Positions 17,384 to 25,251 of a stretch of 64,000 nt of DNA are shown here, piece by piece. The notes under the pieces were generated by a model. That model was not told the origin of the DNA and did not search any database. It was given only the letters and a program-made list of their open reading frames with translations. The position numbers and the translations under genes are program-made. Position 1 is the stretch's first letter. Each line of letters opens with the position of its first letter. This DNA comes from CAIQPS01 sp963843455 (lineage in GTDB: Bacteria > Actinomycetota > Thermoleophilia > RBG-16-64-13): contig CAWJKE010000010.1 in assembly GCA_963843455.1 (NCBI GenBank), positions 62,001-126,000 on the forward strand. Reading direction: 5' to 3'.

Positions 17384-18586
17384 CTACTTTTGCAGCGGGT
17401 ATTCCCGGCAGATCTTCTGCGAGTTCCTGTCGTCGTAGAACACGAGCTTGCCGTCGACCTCGTCCAGCGGGAACCACCATTTGTCGGTCGCCTCGGCCGG
17501 ATCGACGTAGTTGTTGGCGACGACCCGGTGCTTCTGGGCATCGGCGCGCTTATGCAGCCATTCGAGGCTGCCGTCCCACTCAGCGAAGTCGCTGGGCTCG
17601 CTGAAGGGTATGTGCCAGGGGCAGATCTTGGTGCAGCGCCCGCACACGCAGCCTTCCTTGTTCAGGACGTCGAAGTCGGAGCAGGCTTTGCTGTTGAGTT
17701 TCCAGGTGTAGTAGCCGTTGTAGAGCGTCTTCGGCCCCCGGGTGATGGCCCGGGCCGGACACTGCTCCGCGCAGAGCGTACACCTACCGCAGTAGTCCTG
17801 AAGGCCGAAATCGATGTATCCGTCGACCTCGAGCTCCATGTTTGTGAGCACACAGGCCGACTTGAAGTTGCAGCCCAGGAACGGGTTGAGGATGATCCCC
17901 ATACGGGAGACCTCACCCAGGCCGGCGTCGAGCACCACCTGGGGCATCAGAGTCCGGTAGCGGTCCATGTTGGAGGCTTCAGCCTCGATGCCGAGCCGGC
18001 GGAGGTAGTTGGCCATGGTCTCGGTCTGCATCGCTAGACGCTGATAGGCCTGGAAGCTGGCCGGGTCGACGATCTCTTCCCAGCCGTTTGCCGCGCTGAG
18101 CGTCGGCTCGTGCTTGCGCGCGAGGAGGACGATGGCGTACTTGAACGGCGCCTCGATCTCCCTGCCCTTCATGTTGTGGGTGTAGACCGCCGACTGGCTC
18201 AGGGGTCCGATGCCCACCATGTCGGCGCCGAGAAAGTGTCCCAACATCTTCACGTGGCGGCTGAGAACCCGGGGATCGTCGGGGATGGGAGCCCGCTCGG
18301 GAGCGACCGGATTGAGCTTCCGCACGACAGTGTTGACCAGGTTCTGCATGTCCCAGAAGGAGGCCCCCAGCGGATAGCGCCGGGTCATGCGCTTGAACTC
18401 GCGCTCGATCTCTTCCCCGTACTCGCCGAAGAGCGACTTGCCGAACGGGCTCTCCCGTTCGTCGCGCCGCTCGATGGTTCCGACGATCTCGTTGGTGGGC
18501 TTGGCGACCCGCTTCAGCCTGTCCGTGGGCCACGGACCGATCTGGCGGTCGTCGTAGAGGATGTCGTGGTATTTGAGTCGCTCCAT
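17384..18586 (-). CDS. Reductive-dehalogenase/QueG-like iron-sulfur protein
   Basis: A 400-residue cytosolic protein resembling the catalytic core of reductive dehalogenases and epoxyqueuosine reductase. It has an N-terminal corrinoid-type alpha/beta region (LGADMVGIGPLSQS, VVLDAGLGEVSRMGIILNP, LTNMELEVDG) and a C-terminal double-cluster module, CGRCTLCAEQCP near residue 265 and CVCGRCTKICP near residue 310. No TAT signal or RdhB membrane anchor is present, unlike respiratory RdhA. The start at 18586 shares its A with the stop of the preceding gene (TGATG), so the two are translationally coupled. An upstream in-frame start at 18748 would run through that gene and is rejected. The substrate is unknown; ring reduction or dehalogenation of an aromatic acid fits its neighbours. 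Confidence 0.65.
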   Translation of the reverse strand: MERLKYHDILYDDRQIGPWPTDRLKRVAKPTNEIVGTIERRDERESPFGKSLFGEYGEEIEREFKRMTRRYPLGASFWDMQNLVNTVVRKLNPVAPERAPIPDDPRVLSRHVKMLGHFLGADMVGIGPLSQSAVYTHNMKGREIEAPFKYAIVLLARKHEPTLSAANGWEEIVDPASFQAYQRLAMQTETMANYLRRLGIEAEASNMDRYRTLMPQVVLDAGLGEVSRMGIILNPFLGCNFKSACVLTNMELEVDGYIDFGLQDYCGRCTLCAEQCPARAITRGPKTLYNGYYTWKLNSKACSDFDVLNKEGCVCGRCTKICPWHIPFSEPSDFAEWDGSLEWLHKRADAQKHRVVANNYVDPAEATDKWWFPLDEVDGKLVFYDDRNSQKICREYPLQK

Positions 18587-19629
18587 CAGGTTATGCCGAG
18601 CTCGGCTGCGTTGCGGTAGTAGAGCAGCTCTCTCTCTTCGCGCGACAGCCCCAAACCCTCTAGAAAGTTCATACACTCGCTCATCTCTTCGTAGGGATAG
18701 TCGGTCCCCAGAAGGATCCTCTCCATGCCCAGAGCCTCTCGCGTGCACTTGAAGGCGGCCGGCAGATAGTTGCCGCTTGTGGTCATGAGCATGTTGTCGC
18801 GCAGATAGTCGCTCGGTACCCTCTTGAGGTCGGGCACCACCTCAGGATCGGCCGCCCGGAGGTGAGGCCGCACGAACGGGTGATCGATGCGTTGCATGAG
18901 AAAGGGAAGACCTTCCCCGTAGTGCCCGATCATGATCTTGAGCTTCGGGAACGCGTCAAAGGCGCCGCTGAGAACCAGGCGCATCATGGCCGTGGCCGTC
19001 TCCACCCCAAAGCCGAAGGCGGCGCCGGCAAGGGCCAGGCCGTAGGTGCGCAGCTCCTTGATCATGGGCGCGACCGGATGCAGATAGATGACCACCCCCA
19101 ACTCCTCGGCCTTGGCCAAGATAGGCCAATAGCGGCGCTCGTCGATGTAAGAGTCGCCGAAGTTGGAGTGGGTCTTCCAACCCTTGAAGCCGAGATCCTT
19201 GACGCAGCGCTCGAGCTCTGCGGCGGCCGCATGCGGGTCCTTGGGCGCCAGCGCGGCGAAACCCAGGAGCCGGTCGGGGTACTTGTCCATCGCGGCAGCC
19301 AGCTCGTCGTTGACGCTCTTCGCCAACGCCGTGCCGACGCTGGGGTCGAAATGGTCCACTCCCGGCGAGGTCAGCGAGACGACGGCCTTGTCGATGCCCG
19401 CTTGGTCCATGCCTGTGATGCGTTCTTCACCCAAGTCGAGCAGCCGGTTGAGGAGGAAATCGCCGTGCGGCTCGAACGCGTCCTCCCGGTAGTACATCCG
19501 CCGCCGGCCGGTGGCTTTGTCGTCCACAAAGCGCGGATAGCCGGGGTTGGCGTAGGTGGCGTCCACCCATTGCTGCGTGACGAAATGCGTCTCGAAATCG
19601 ATGGTCTTCACCTGGAAACCAGTTCTCAA
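18586..19629 (-). CDS. Amidohydrolase-family decarboxylase (gamma-resorcylate/ACMSD type)
   Basis: A TIM-barrel metalloenzyme of 347 residues. The first metal motif is E-x-H (IDFETHF), as in gamma-resorcylate decarboxylases, in place of the usual HxH. The other ligands are visible in VVIYLHPV, IMIGHYGEGLPF and LLGTDYPYE. This pattern marks non-oxidative decarboxylases of hydroxybenzoates or aminocarboxymuconate semialdehyde. The TTG start lies 8 bases after GGAGG, just past the MoaD-like gene's stop. The four-gene operon (AOR, MoaD-like, this gene, RdhA/QueG-like) suggests processing of an aromatic acid or aldehyde. The exact substrate cannot be read from sequence. Confidence 0.78.
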   Translation of the reverse strand: MRTGFQVKTIDFETHFVTQQWVDATYANPGYPRFVDDKATGRRRMYYREDAFEPHGDFLLNRLLDLGEERITGMDQAGIDKAVVSLTSPGVDHFDPSVGTALAKSVNDELAAAMDKYPDRLLGFAALAPKDPHAAAAELERCVKDLGFKGWKTHSNFGDSYIDERRYWPILAKAEELGVVIYLHPVAPMIKELRTYGLALAGAAFGFGVETATAMMRLVLSGAFDAFPKLKIMIGHYGEGLPFLMQRIDHPFVRPHLRAADPEVVPDLKRVPSDYLRDNMLMTTSGNYLPAAFKCTREALGMERILLGTDYPYEEMSECMNFLEGLGLSREERELLYYRNAAELGIT

Positions 19630-19631
19630 GA

Positions 19632-19970
19632 TTAGCCTCCTGCGATGGGTATGAATATGAGAATGTCATCGCCCTCGGCGACGACAGTGTCGCGTCCCTC
19701 GAGCACCGTGATATCCCGGCCGTTGACCATGATCCTCAGCGGCGCATGGGCGCTCTCTTCCTTGGGCGCGGCCAGGTACGACGCAAGCTTGGGGTCGCCG
19801 ATCTCGATGAGACGGCCGAGCACGCCCTCGATTGTGGTCCCTCGAGGTACGGGCAGGTCTATCTGCTCCTTGCCCAGGAGCGTTCGGATCAGAGCGATAC
19901 TGCGGACCCTGACGTTCAGCGTCGCGCCGGTGCCCGGGACATGACTACCCGCGCTTTCGGTGTGCGTCAC
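19632..19970 (-). CDS. MoaD/ThiS-like ubiquitin-fold protein
   Basis: A 112-residue small sulfur-carrier-type protein. The beta-grasp core runs from NVRVRSIALIRTLLG to the end and finishes in IPIAGG with the Gly-Gly C-terminus that MoaD/ThiS proteins use for adenylation and thiocarboxylation. About 18 extra residues precede the fold. The GTG start follows the AOR stop directly (TAGGTG). Standing between the AOR and the decarboxylase, it probably supplies sulfur for this operon's molybdopterin/tungstopterin cofactor, as dedicated MoaD copies do beside many AORs. A role as a protein modifier or thiocarboxylate donor to a substrate is a less likely alternative. Confidence 0.78.
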   Translation of the reverse strand: MTHTESAGSHVPGTGATLNVRVRSIALIRTLLGKEQIDLPVPRGTTIEGVLGRLIEIGDPKLASYLAAPKEESAHAPLRIMVNGRDITVLEGRDTVVAEGDDILIFIPIAGG

Positions 19971-21842
19971 CTAAAGACCCAGGGCGTCTGCCGCGTAGCC
20001 CAGTCGCAGCTCTTCGAGCTTGGCCCGGGTCGGCACGCCCTCGCGGGTCCAGCCGCGAGCGTCATAGTACTCGTCGAGCATGAAGTCGAGATCCTTCTGG
20101 CTGATGAGCTCGCCTTTGGACGGACCGTCCGGGATAGGCTCGGTCTTGAGCCGTTCGGGGAGATCGTCGTCGGCTCGGGTGAAGCCGGCCAGCGTGTTGA
20201 AGACCCGCGCCAGGTTGTTGATGCGCTCGCCGACCTTATGCACCTCTCCGGGGCCGTAGGTGAGACCGGTAGTCCCTTCCATGAGGTCGGCGGTGTTCTC
20301 GAACATGAAGTCGGCCACGGCCATGTCCATGAGGAACACACACATGGTGGGAGAGTCGGCCAGCGCGGTGCGCGCGTCCTGGTTCCACTTGGTAAGCCGG
20401 CCCTTGCCTTCGTAGGCCAGTCGATCGATGGGCTCGGGGATGGGGATGCCGAAGATCTCTTGGAAGGCGTAGCCCTTGTTGTGGTCGGCCCCCGTGAAGG
20501 CGGTGGCAAAGTTGAGGCCATGAGCCTTGGCGCCGCGGACGTCGTACGCCGGAAGTTCGAGGCCCTTGACGTGCATGGCGTACTTCTCCGTTCCCTGGCC
20601 GATCTTCTCGGCCGCGACTTTGACGCCGTCGGCCAGCAGGTCGCCCAGGCCCTGACGCTCGCCGATCATGTGGAGCAGTCTGGTCATAGCCACGTCGTTG
20701 CCAAAGTGGAGGTCCAAGCCGCCTGTGTCTTCGAGGGTGAGGATGCCGCGCTCGAACAGCTCCATCGCGAAGGCGATGGCCACGCCGGCCGACATGGTAT
20801 CGAGTCCCAGTTCGTCGGATATCCGATCACACGCGATGATGGCATCGGGGTTGTCCACGCCCGTCACGCCGCCAAACGAGTAGAGGGTCTCGTACTCCGG
20901 TCCTTCGGTGAAGAAACCGGCGTAGGGGCCTTCCTTGGCCATGCGGAGCTGGCTGCAACCTACCGGGCAGCCGGCGCAGGCCGTCTTGCCCATGCCGTTG
21001 ACCTCTATCGCGTACCCCCCGATCTTGTCGGCCGGGGTGAAGACGCCGGTGGCCGTCCAGTTCTTGGCCGGGTAGATACCCAGGGCTTGGGTCAGATCCA
21101 GTGTCGTCGAGGTGCCGTAGCGGGAGAACTCGGGATAGAGGATGGGGCTCTTGCGCATCCCGGCCATCATCCGCTTGCGGGCCACGTCGTACTTCTGGCG
21201 GTCGGCGATGGCCATCTGGGTGTCGCCGCGAAGAGCGATGGCCTTGAGGTTCTTGCTCCCCATGACCGCGCCGAGGCCTTTGCGTCCGGCCACCCTGCGC
21301 TCGTTCACGATGCAGGCCATGCGCGAGAGCTTCTCGCCCGCCGGGCCGATGCAGCTGACGCGGATGTTCTGGTCGTGCAGTTCGTCCTTGATGACCAATT
21401 GGGTGTCGGTGCTCGTGAGGCCCCACAACTCTCTGGCGTCGCGGAATCTGACCTCACCGTTCTTGATCCACAGATAGGTGGGCTCTTCGGCTTTGCCCTC
21501 GATGATGATGACGTCGTAGCCGGCGCGCTTCATCTCGACGGGGAAGTGTCCGCCGGTGGTCGCCACTCCCATAGCGCCTGTCAATGGGGACTTGGCGTTG
21601 ATGGCCATGCGGCTTGCGCACGGGACGGTGGTGCCGGTGAAGGGGCCCGGCGCGTAGATGAGCTTGTTCTCGGGGCCCAGCGGGTCGCAATCGGCTGGAA
21701 CCTCGTCGTAGAGATACTTGACGGTCAAGCCCGAGCCGCCGATGAAATCCTGCGCCACGTCGACGGGGAGGGGTTCCTCTTTGAAGGTCTTATCCGTCAG
21801 GTTGACCCTCAGAACCTTACCGGTATAGCCGCCTGTGTACAT
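19971..21842 (-). CDS. Aldehyde:ferredoxin oxidoreductase (tungsten/molybdenum enzyme)
   Basis: A 623-residue AOR-family enzyme oxidising aldehydes to acids (or the reverse) with a bis-pterin W or Mo cofactor and ferredoxin. It begins MYTGGYTGKVLRVNL, typical of the family. The [4Fe-4S] ligands are Cys289, Cys292 and Cys296 (CAGCPVGC) with a fourth at Cys501 (DSPTMC). Pterin-binding GPAGEKLSR and GRKGLGAVMGSKNLKA are present. The ATG at 21842 has AAGGAG five bases upstream; the longer reading frame to 21926 has no support. It is the first gene of a four-gene operon. The AOR subfamily (general aldehyde, benzoate-type or benzoyl-CoA-reductase-linked BamB) needs a tree. Confidence 0.93.
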   Translation of the reverse strand: MYTGGYTGKVLRVNLTDKTFKEEPLPVDVAQDFIGGSGLTVKYLYDEVPADCDPLGPENKLIYAPGPFTGTTVPCASRMAINAKSPLTGAMGVATTGGHFPVEMKRAGYDVIIIEGKAEEPTYLWIKNGEVRFRDARELWGLTSTDTQLVIKDELHDQNIRVSCIGPAGEKLSRMACIVNERRVAGRKGLGAVMGSKNLKAIALRGDTQMAIADRQKYDVARKRMMAGMRKSPILYPEFSRYGTSTTLDLTQALGIYPAKNWTATGVFTPADKIGGYAIEVNGMGKTACAGCPVGCSQLRMAKEGPYAGFFTEGPEYETLYSFGGVTGVDNPDAIIACDRISDELGLDTMSAGVAIAFAMELFERGILTLEDTGGLDLHFGNDVAMTRLLHMIGERQGLGDLLADGVKVAAEKIGQGTEKYAMHVKGLELPAYDVRGAKAHGLNFATAFTGADHNKGYAFQEIFGIPIPEPIDRLAYEGKGRLTKWNQDARTALADSPTMCVFLMDMAVADFMFENTADLMEGTTGLTYGPGEVHKVGERINNLARVFNTLAGFTRADDDLPERLKTEPIPDGPSKGELISQKDLDFMLDEYYDARGWTREGVPTRAKLEELRLGYAADALGL

Positions 21843-21977
21843 GTTGCTCCTTGTCTCGCGAGGCGGGTGGCACCTCGGTCCCCCCGGTGGTACATACTCA
21901 CATGGTTGTTGAGGAAAGGATACCAACCACGCTGGGAAGTTTCAGGGTAAGGGGCGACGTGTCTTCCCAAGAGAAAC

Positions 21978-22014
21978 CGGCCCCGACCGCCATTCCGGGT
22001 GGTGGTCGGGGCCG
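21978..22014 (-). terminator. Strong hairpin downstream of the truncated binding-protein gene
   Basis: CGGCCCCGACC (21978-21988) pairs perfectly with GGTCGGGGCCG (22004-22014). On the minus strand the stem is followed by GTTTCTCTT. It would stop transcription from the 22048-22652 remnant before the AOR operon. Confidence 0.65.
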
Positions 22015-22047
22015 AGTAACGCCCGACGTGACGCCGGGCCGGGGGGC

Positions 22048-22652
22048 CTAGGCTAGAGGCGCGGTCGTCTGCTCCACGGGAATGATCTCGTGGCCGGCGT
22101 TGCTGGTGATACGGAGCTCGAAGGGGTACTTCTCGCCCTTGACCCACTGGCCGGCAGCGCATTCTGTCCGGTAGACGTTCGGGACCGGATGCTTGGTACC
22201 GGCGACCACCGGGATGGTGAAGTCGATCGGGCCAGCGAGGGTATCGAGCTTCATCGTGGACACTTGGGCGACGATGTCGGCCTTGTCGTCCACGTTCTTG
22301 GTCCGCTTGAGGGAGTCGGTCGCCATCTCAAACAGAGCGTAGTGGTACAGAGGCTGGCTCCACTGTTCACTGCTGCGCTTCGTGTACTCGTCGGCGAATT
22401 GCTGGCAGGTCTCCCCGGTCAGCGAAGACTTGAACGGGAACGTCGGCGTCCAGTAGATGACCGTGGTGAGGCCGTAGCCGATGTCGCCCAGAGCCTGGAC
22501 CGTCTGCCAGAATTGCAGAGCTTTGCCTACCGTCACAGCCTTCGGAGCGTAGCCCTGCTGCTTGGACTGCGTCCAGAAGTTGGTGAAGTCGGGGGCGCTC
22601 AACACGCCGGCGCAGATCTCGGCCCCGTCCTTCTTGAAGGTGGAGATCCCTC
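22048..22652 (-). pseudogene. 5'-truncated copy of an ABC-type substrate-binding protein
   Basis: About 200 codons align throughout with the C-terminal half of the binding protein at 23599-25023 (for example PDFTNFWTQSKQQGY versus PDFTNFWKQSVQQGY, and VTVGKAL, GPIDFT, GTKHPV). Similarity begins abruptly at GISTFKKDG near 22650, and everything upstream, including signal peptide, lipobox and N-lobe, is missing. The reading frame stays open to 22824, but those extra codons run into the promoter region of the divergent TetR gene and match nothing. It is a remnant of a tandem duplication, cut on its 5' side. It still has a terminator, so a short RNA may be made. It is probably non-functional. Confidence 0.8.
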
Positions 22653-22798
22653 CACTCGGTGACATTCCCTGCCGGCCCGTCGAACAGGACCGAAACCACT
22701 GAAACAGAATAAAGATTCGCACCTCGCTAGTCAAGAGAAGAGAATGAGAACTAGCATTTCTTTTTATCTCTGTCGGAAAACGGCGATATAGTGCTTCC

Positions 22799-23449
22799 AT
22801 GGAAGAGCAACTGACGCCGTACAAGTCACCGCGACAGAAGCGCAGCCGGGAGTCCCTCGAGCGGCTACTGGCAGCGGCTGAAGACCAGATACGCCTCCAC
22901 GGGGTCGAAGCGTTGACTATCAGCGGTGTTGTGAACAGCGTGGGTCTCTCGGTCGGCGCCTTTTACGCCCGTTTCCCGGACAAGACGGCCCTGATCCACG
23001 CCGTGCAGGACCGTTTCCACGGCCGGTTGGAACCTCGCATCCGGGAACAGATGCTCGCTGAGGCCGGCCCGAAGACCTCCCTTGCCGACGCACTCGACAC
23101 GGCGGTCGACGTGTTGCTGCGCAACGTCGTCGGGGAACGGGAACTCTCCCGTGCGTTCATGAGCCTGTCGGTATCGGACCCCGTATTGCGCGCGCGAGGT
23201 GAGCTGGTCAACAGCCAGAGGCGAGAGACGTTCGGCGAGATCCTGCTCGTCCACAGCGACGAGATAGGTCACCCGGACCCAAGTCTGGCTATCAGCGTCG
23301 CGTACGGGATGTACGCGGCGGTTGTGCGCGGCCGCCTGATGTTCGGTGCGGAGCACGAGTTGTACCACGAGATCGACAGCGCCACGCTTTATCGAGAGCT
23401 CAAGAAGGCTCTGACCCGCTACCTGCGAGGCGAGCCGGTCTGCATGTAG
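22799..23449 (+). CDS. TetR/AcrR family transcriptional regulator
   Basis: A 216-residue one-component regulator. The N-terminal helix-turn-helix has the TetR signature around residues 15-62 (SRESLERLLAAAEDQIRLHG, then TISGVVNSVGLSVGAFYARF and PDKTALI). The C-terminal ligand domain is all-helical and variable, ending RYLRGEPVCM. It is divergent from the truncated binding-protein gene and convergent with the intact copy, so it may once have controlled both. The ATG at 22799 follows a short AT-rich promoter-like region. The ligand is unknown. Confidence 0.88.
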   Translation: MEEQLTPYKSPRQKRSRESLERLLAAAEDQIRLHGVEALTISGVVNSVGLSVGAFYARFPDKTALIHAVQDRFHGRLEPRIREQMLAEAGPKTSLADALDTAVDVLLRNVVGERELSRAFMSLSVSDPVLRARGELVNSQRRETFGEILLVHSDEIGHPDPSLAISVAYGMYAAVVRGRLMFGAEHELYHEIDSATLYRELKKALTRYLRGEPVCM

Positions 23450-23519
23450 GTGACCTGTGCGGCTGAGGAGGCGCAGCGGGTGACGGTCCTCGCGCTACCG
23501 CGACAATAGTAGGAAGAAG

Positions 23520-23547
23520 AAGGAGCCCCGCGGAATCGGGGCTCCTT
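23520..23547. terminator. Bidirectional terminator between tetR and the binding-protein gene
   Basis: AAGGAGCCCCG (23520-23530) and CGGGGCTCCTT (23537-23547) form an 11-bp perfect stem with a 6-base loop between convergent genes. A pyrimidine-rich stretch (TTCTTCTTCC) follows on the minus strand; the plus side is weaker. Confidence 0.75.
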
Positions 23548-23598
23548 GTGTAGGTGCCGTTCAGGGCCGTGCCGGCCGCGCAGAGCGCGGCGCTAGGA

Positions 23599-25023
23599 TC
23601 AGGCGTACTGCATGAGCTGCACTTTGGCCGTCACCTCGAGATCCGGGCTGTTGGCATTGCTGACCATCACGGGCTCGAAATCGAACTGCGTGCCCTTGAT
23701 CCACTGCGCGCCGCCGACGGGCGGCTCGTATATGTTCTCGACCGGATGCCTGGTGCCCATGGCGATGGGGGCGGTGAAGTCGATGGGCCCGACGCATGTG
23801 TCCAATTTGGTCGTCTTCACCTTGCCGATGATGTCCTCTTTGTCGTCGAGGTTGGTGACCCGCTTGAACACGTCCACGGCCCATTCGAACTTGGCATACT
23901 GGCCGATGGCGGCCGTCCATTGTTCGCCGGTCTTGGTCATGTAGTCCGCGGCCAACTGCTCGCAGGTCATGCCTGTGATGGAATCCGTGAACTTCCAGGA
24001 GGGAGTCCATATGCCTTCGACCGTCGAGTTGTATGCGATCGGACCGATGGCTTCCAGGGTCTGCGGGAAGAGCAGGGCCTTGCCCACCGTGAGCACTTTG
24101 GGATTGTAGCCCTGCTGGACCGACTGCTTCCAGAAGTTGGTGAAGTCCGGGGTAGTGATGGTGCCACAGCAGATCTCGCAGCCGTTCTTCTTGAAGTCGG
24201 AGATGTATTTGGTGAAGTCCTCCGTGGGCACCGTGTACAGGTCGCTGAGGAAGTACGTATACCCTGCCGCCTCGACCGCCGGCGGAAGCCCGGTCTTCAT
24301 ATCGGTCCAAGCCTGGCCGTCGGCATCGTTGGCGAAGATGAACCCGACCTTCTTGTTCGTGGAGACTTGATCCCACATGGCGATGAAGTTGGCCACGATC
24401 TGTTCCAAGCCCAGCGCTTGCGCGTAGGTCCACTTGAACGGCTTGTCGGGGGCACCACCGCGGCCGAAGACGAACGGCTGCCAGGGCACAAAGTTCGAGA
24501 TCGACGGCATCCCGAACGATTCACACGTATCGGCGACGGGGTTGGCGGTATCCGGGGTGCCCGACGCCATCATCAGATCGATCTTGTCGTTGTTGATGAG
24601 GTCGCCTGCCACCTGCGCGGCCCGCATGGGGTCGGACTGGCTGTCGGCCCGTTTGATCACGATCTTGTGCTGCTTGCCATCGCCGCCGACGAGACCGTCC
24701 GGCAGCGCCTTCATGCCGAAATCGACCCACCAATCGTCGGCCTTGGCGAAGTTGGCCAGCGGGCCGGTGCTGGGCGAGACCAGACCCAGGATGATGTCGC
24801 GGCCGGCTTCGGGGCCGGCGACGGTAGTTGTGGGCGCGGCTGTGGTGGTCGAAGCGGCTACGGTGGTAGTAGTGGTCGCTTGAGCCGTTGCGGTCGTCGA
24901 GGTCTCCGCGGTCCCGCCGCAGGCCGCGACAAGACCACCGAGACCCGCACCCACCCCGATCGTCGCCCCGGCCACCCCGGCGATCTTGAGAAAATCACGA
25001 CGGCTTACACGCTTGTCTTCCAT
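23599..25023 (-). CDS. TAT-exported lipoprotein, branched-chain amino acid-type ABC substrate-binding protein
   Basis: A 474-residue periplasmic-binding-protein type I (Leu/Ile/Val-type) receptor. The N-terminus has a twin-arginine motif (SRRDFLK), a hydrophobic stretch and a lipobox (LVAAC, Cys about 35), so it is probably folded and exported by Tat and then lipidated. A Thr/Ala-rich linker of about 30 residues precedes the binding fold, which starts at DIILGLVSPSTGP. Members bind amino acids, amides, aromatic acids or urea. No permease or ATPase genes are adjacent, so it is an orphan receptor. A 5'-truncated copy lies 0.9 kb away across a TetR gene. In this catabolic island an aromatic-acid ligand is plausible but unproven. 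Confidence 0.87.
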   Translation of the reverse strand: MEDKRVSRRDFLKIAGVAGATIGVGAGLGGLVAACGGTAETSTTATAQATTTTTVAASTTTAAPTTTVAGPEAGRDIILGLVSPSTGPLANFAKADDWWVDFGMKALPDGLVGGDGKQHKIVIKRADSQSDPMRAAQVAGDLINNDKIDLMMASGTPDTANPVADTCESFGMPSISNFVPWQPFVFGRGGAPDKPFKWTYAQALGLEQIVANFIAMWDQVSTNKKVGFIFANDADGQAWTDMKTGLPPAVEAAGYTYFLSDLYTVPTEDFTKYISDFKKNGCEICCGTITTPDFTNFWKQSVQQGYNPKVLTVGKALLFPQTLEAIGPIAYNSTVEGIWTPSWKFTDSITGMTCEQLAADYMTKTGEQWTAAIGQYAKFEWAVDVFKRVTNLDDKEDIIGKVKTTKLDTCVGPIDFTAPIAMGTRHPVENIYEPPVGGAQWIKGTQFDFEPVMVSNANSPDLEVTAKVQLMQYA

Positions 25024-25251
25024 CTATCCCCTCCTCCAGGAGCACACCTCGTAGCGGCCCATCAGCCTCGGTCCGCCCCACCATCCTAGCATCACAAAGG
25101 CCAGCGGGGAACCCGGTAAGTAAGCGCTCGCTCCGCTATTCCGAGACGCGCCTTGAGAGGATCCATTGAGCGGCGTTTAACAGATTCCTTATACAAATGA
25201 GGCTATACTCTCCGGCGCCGTCTTCAGAATGAACCATCAAGTGAGGTTTCT

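Noticed and set aside
19746..21950. A 734-codon open frame on the plus strand
   Set aside because: It is a shadow of the AOR gene, which has all cofactor and cluster motifs.
22048..22824. A full 258-codon binding-protein gene starting at 22824
   Set aside because: Codons before about 22650 match nothing, have no signal peptide, and overlap the TetR promoter and start.
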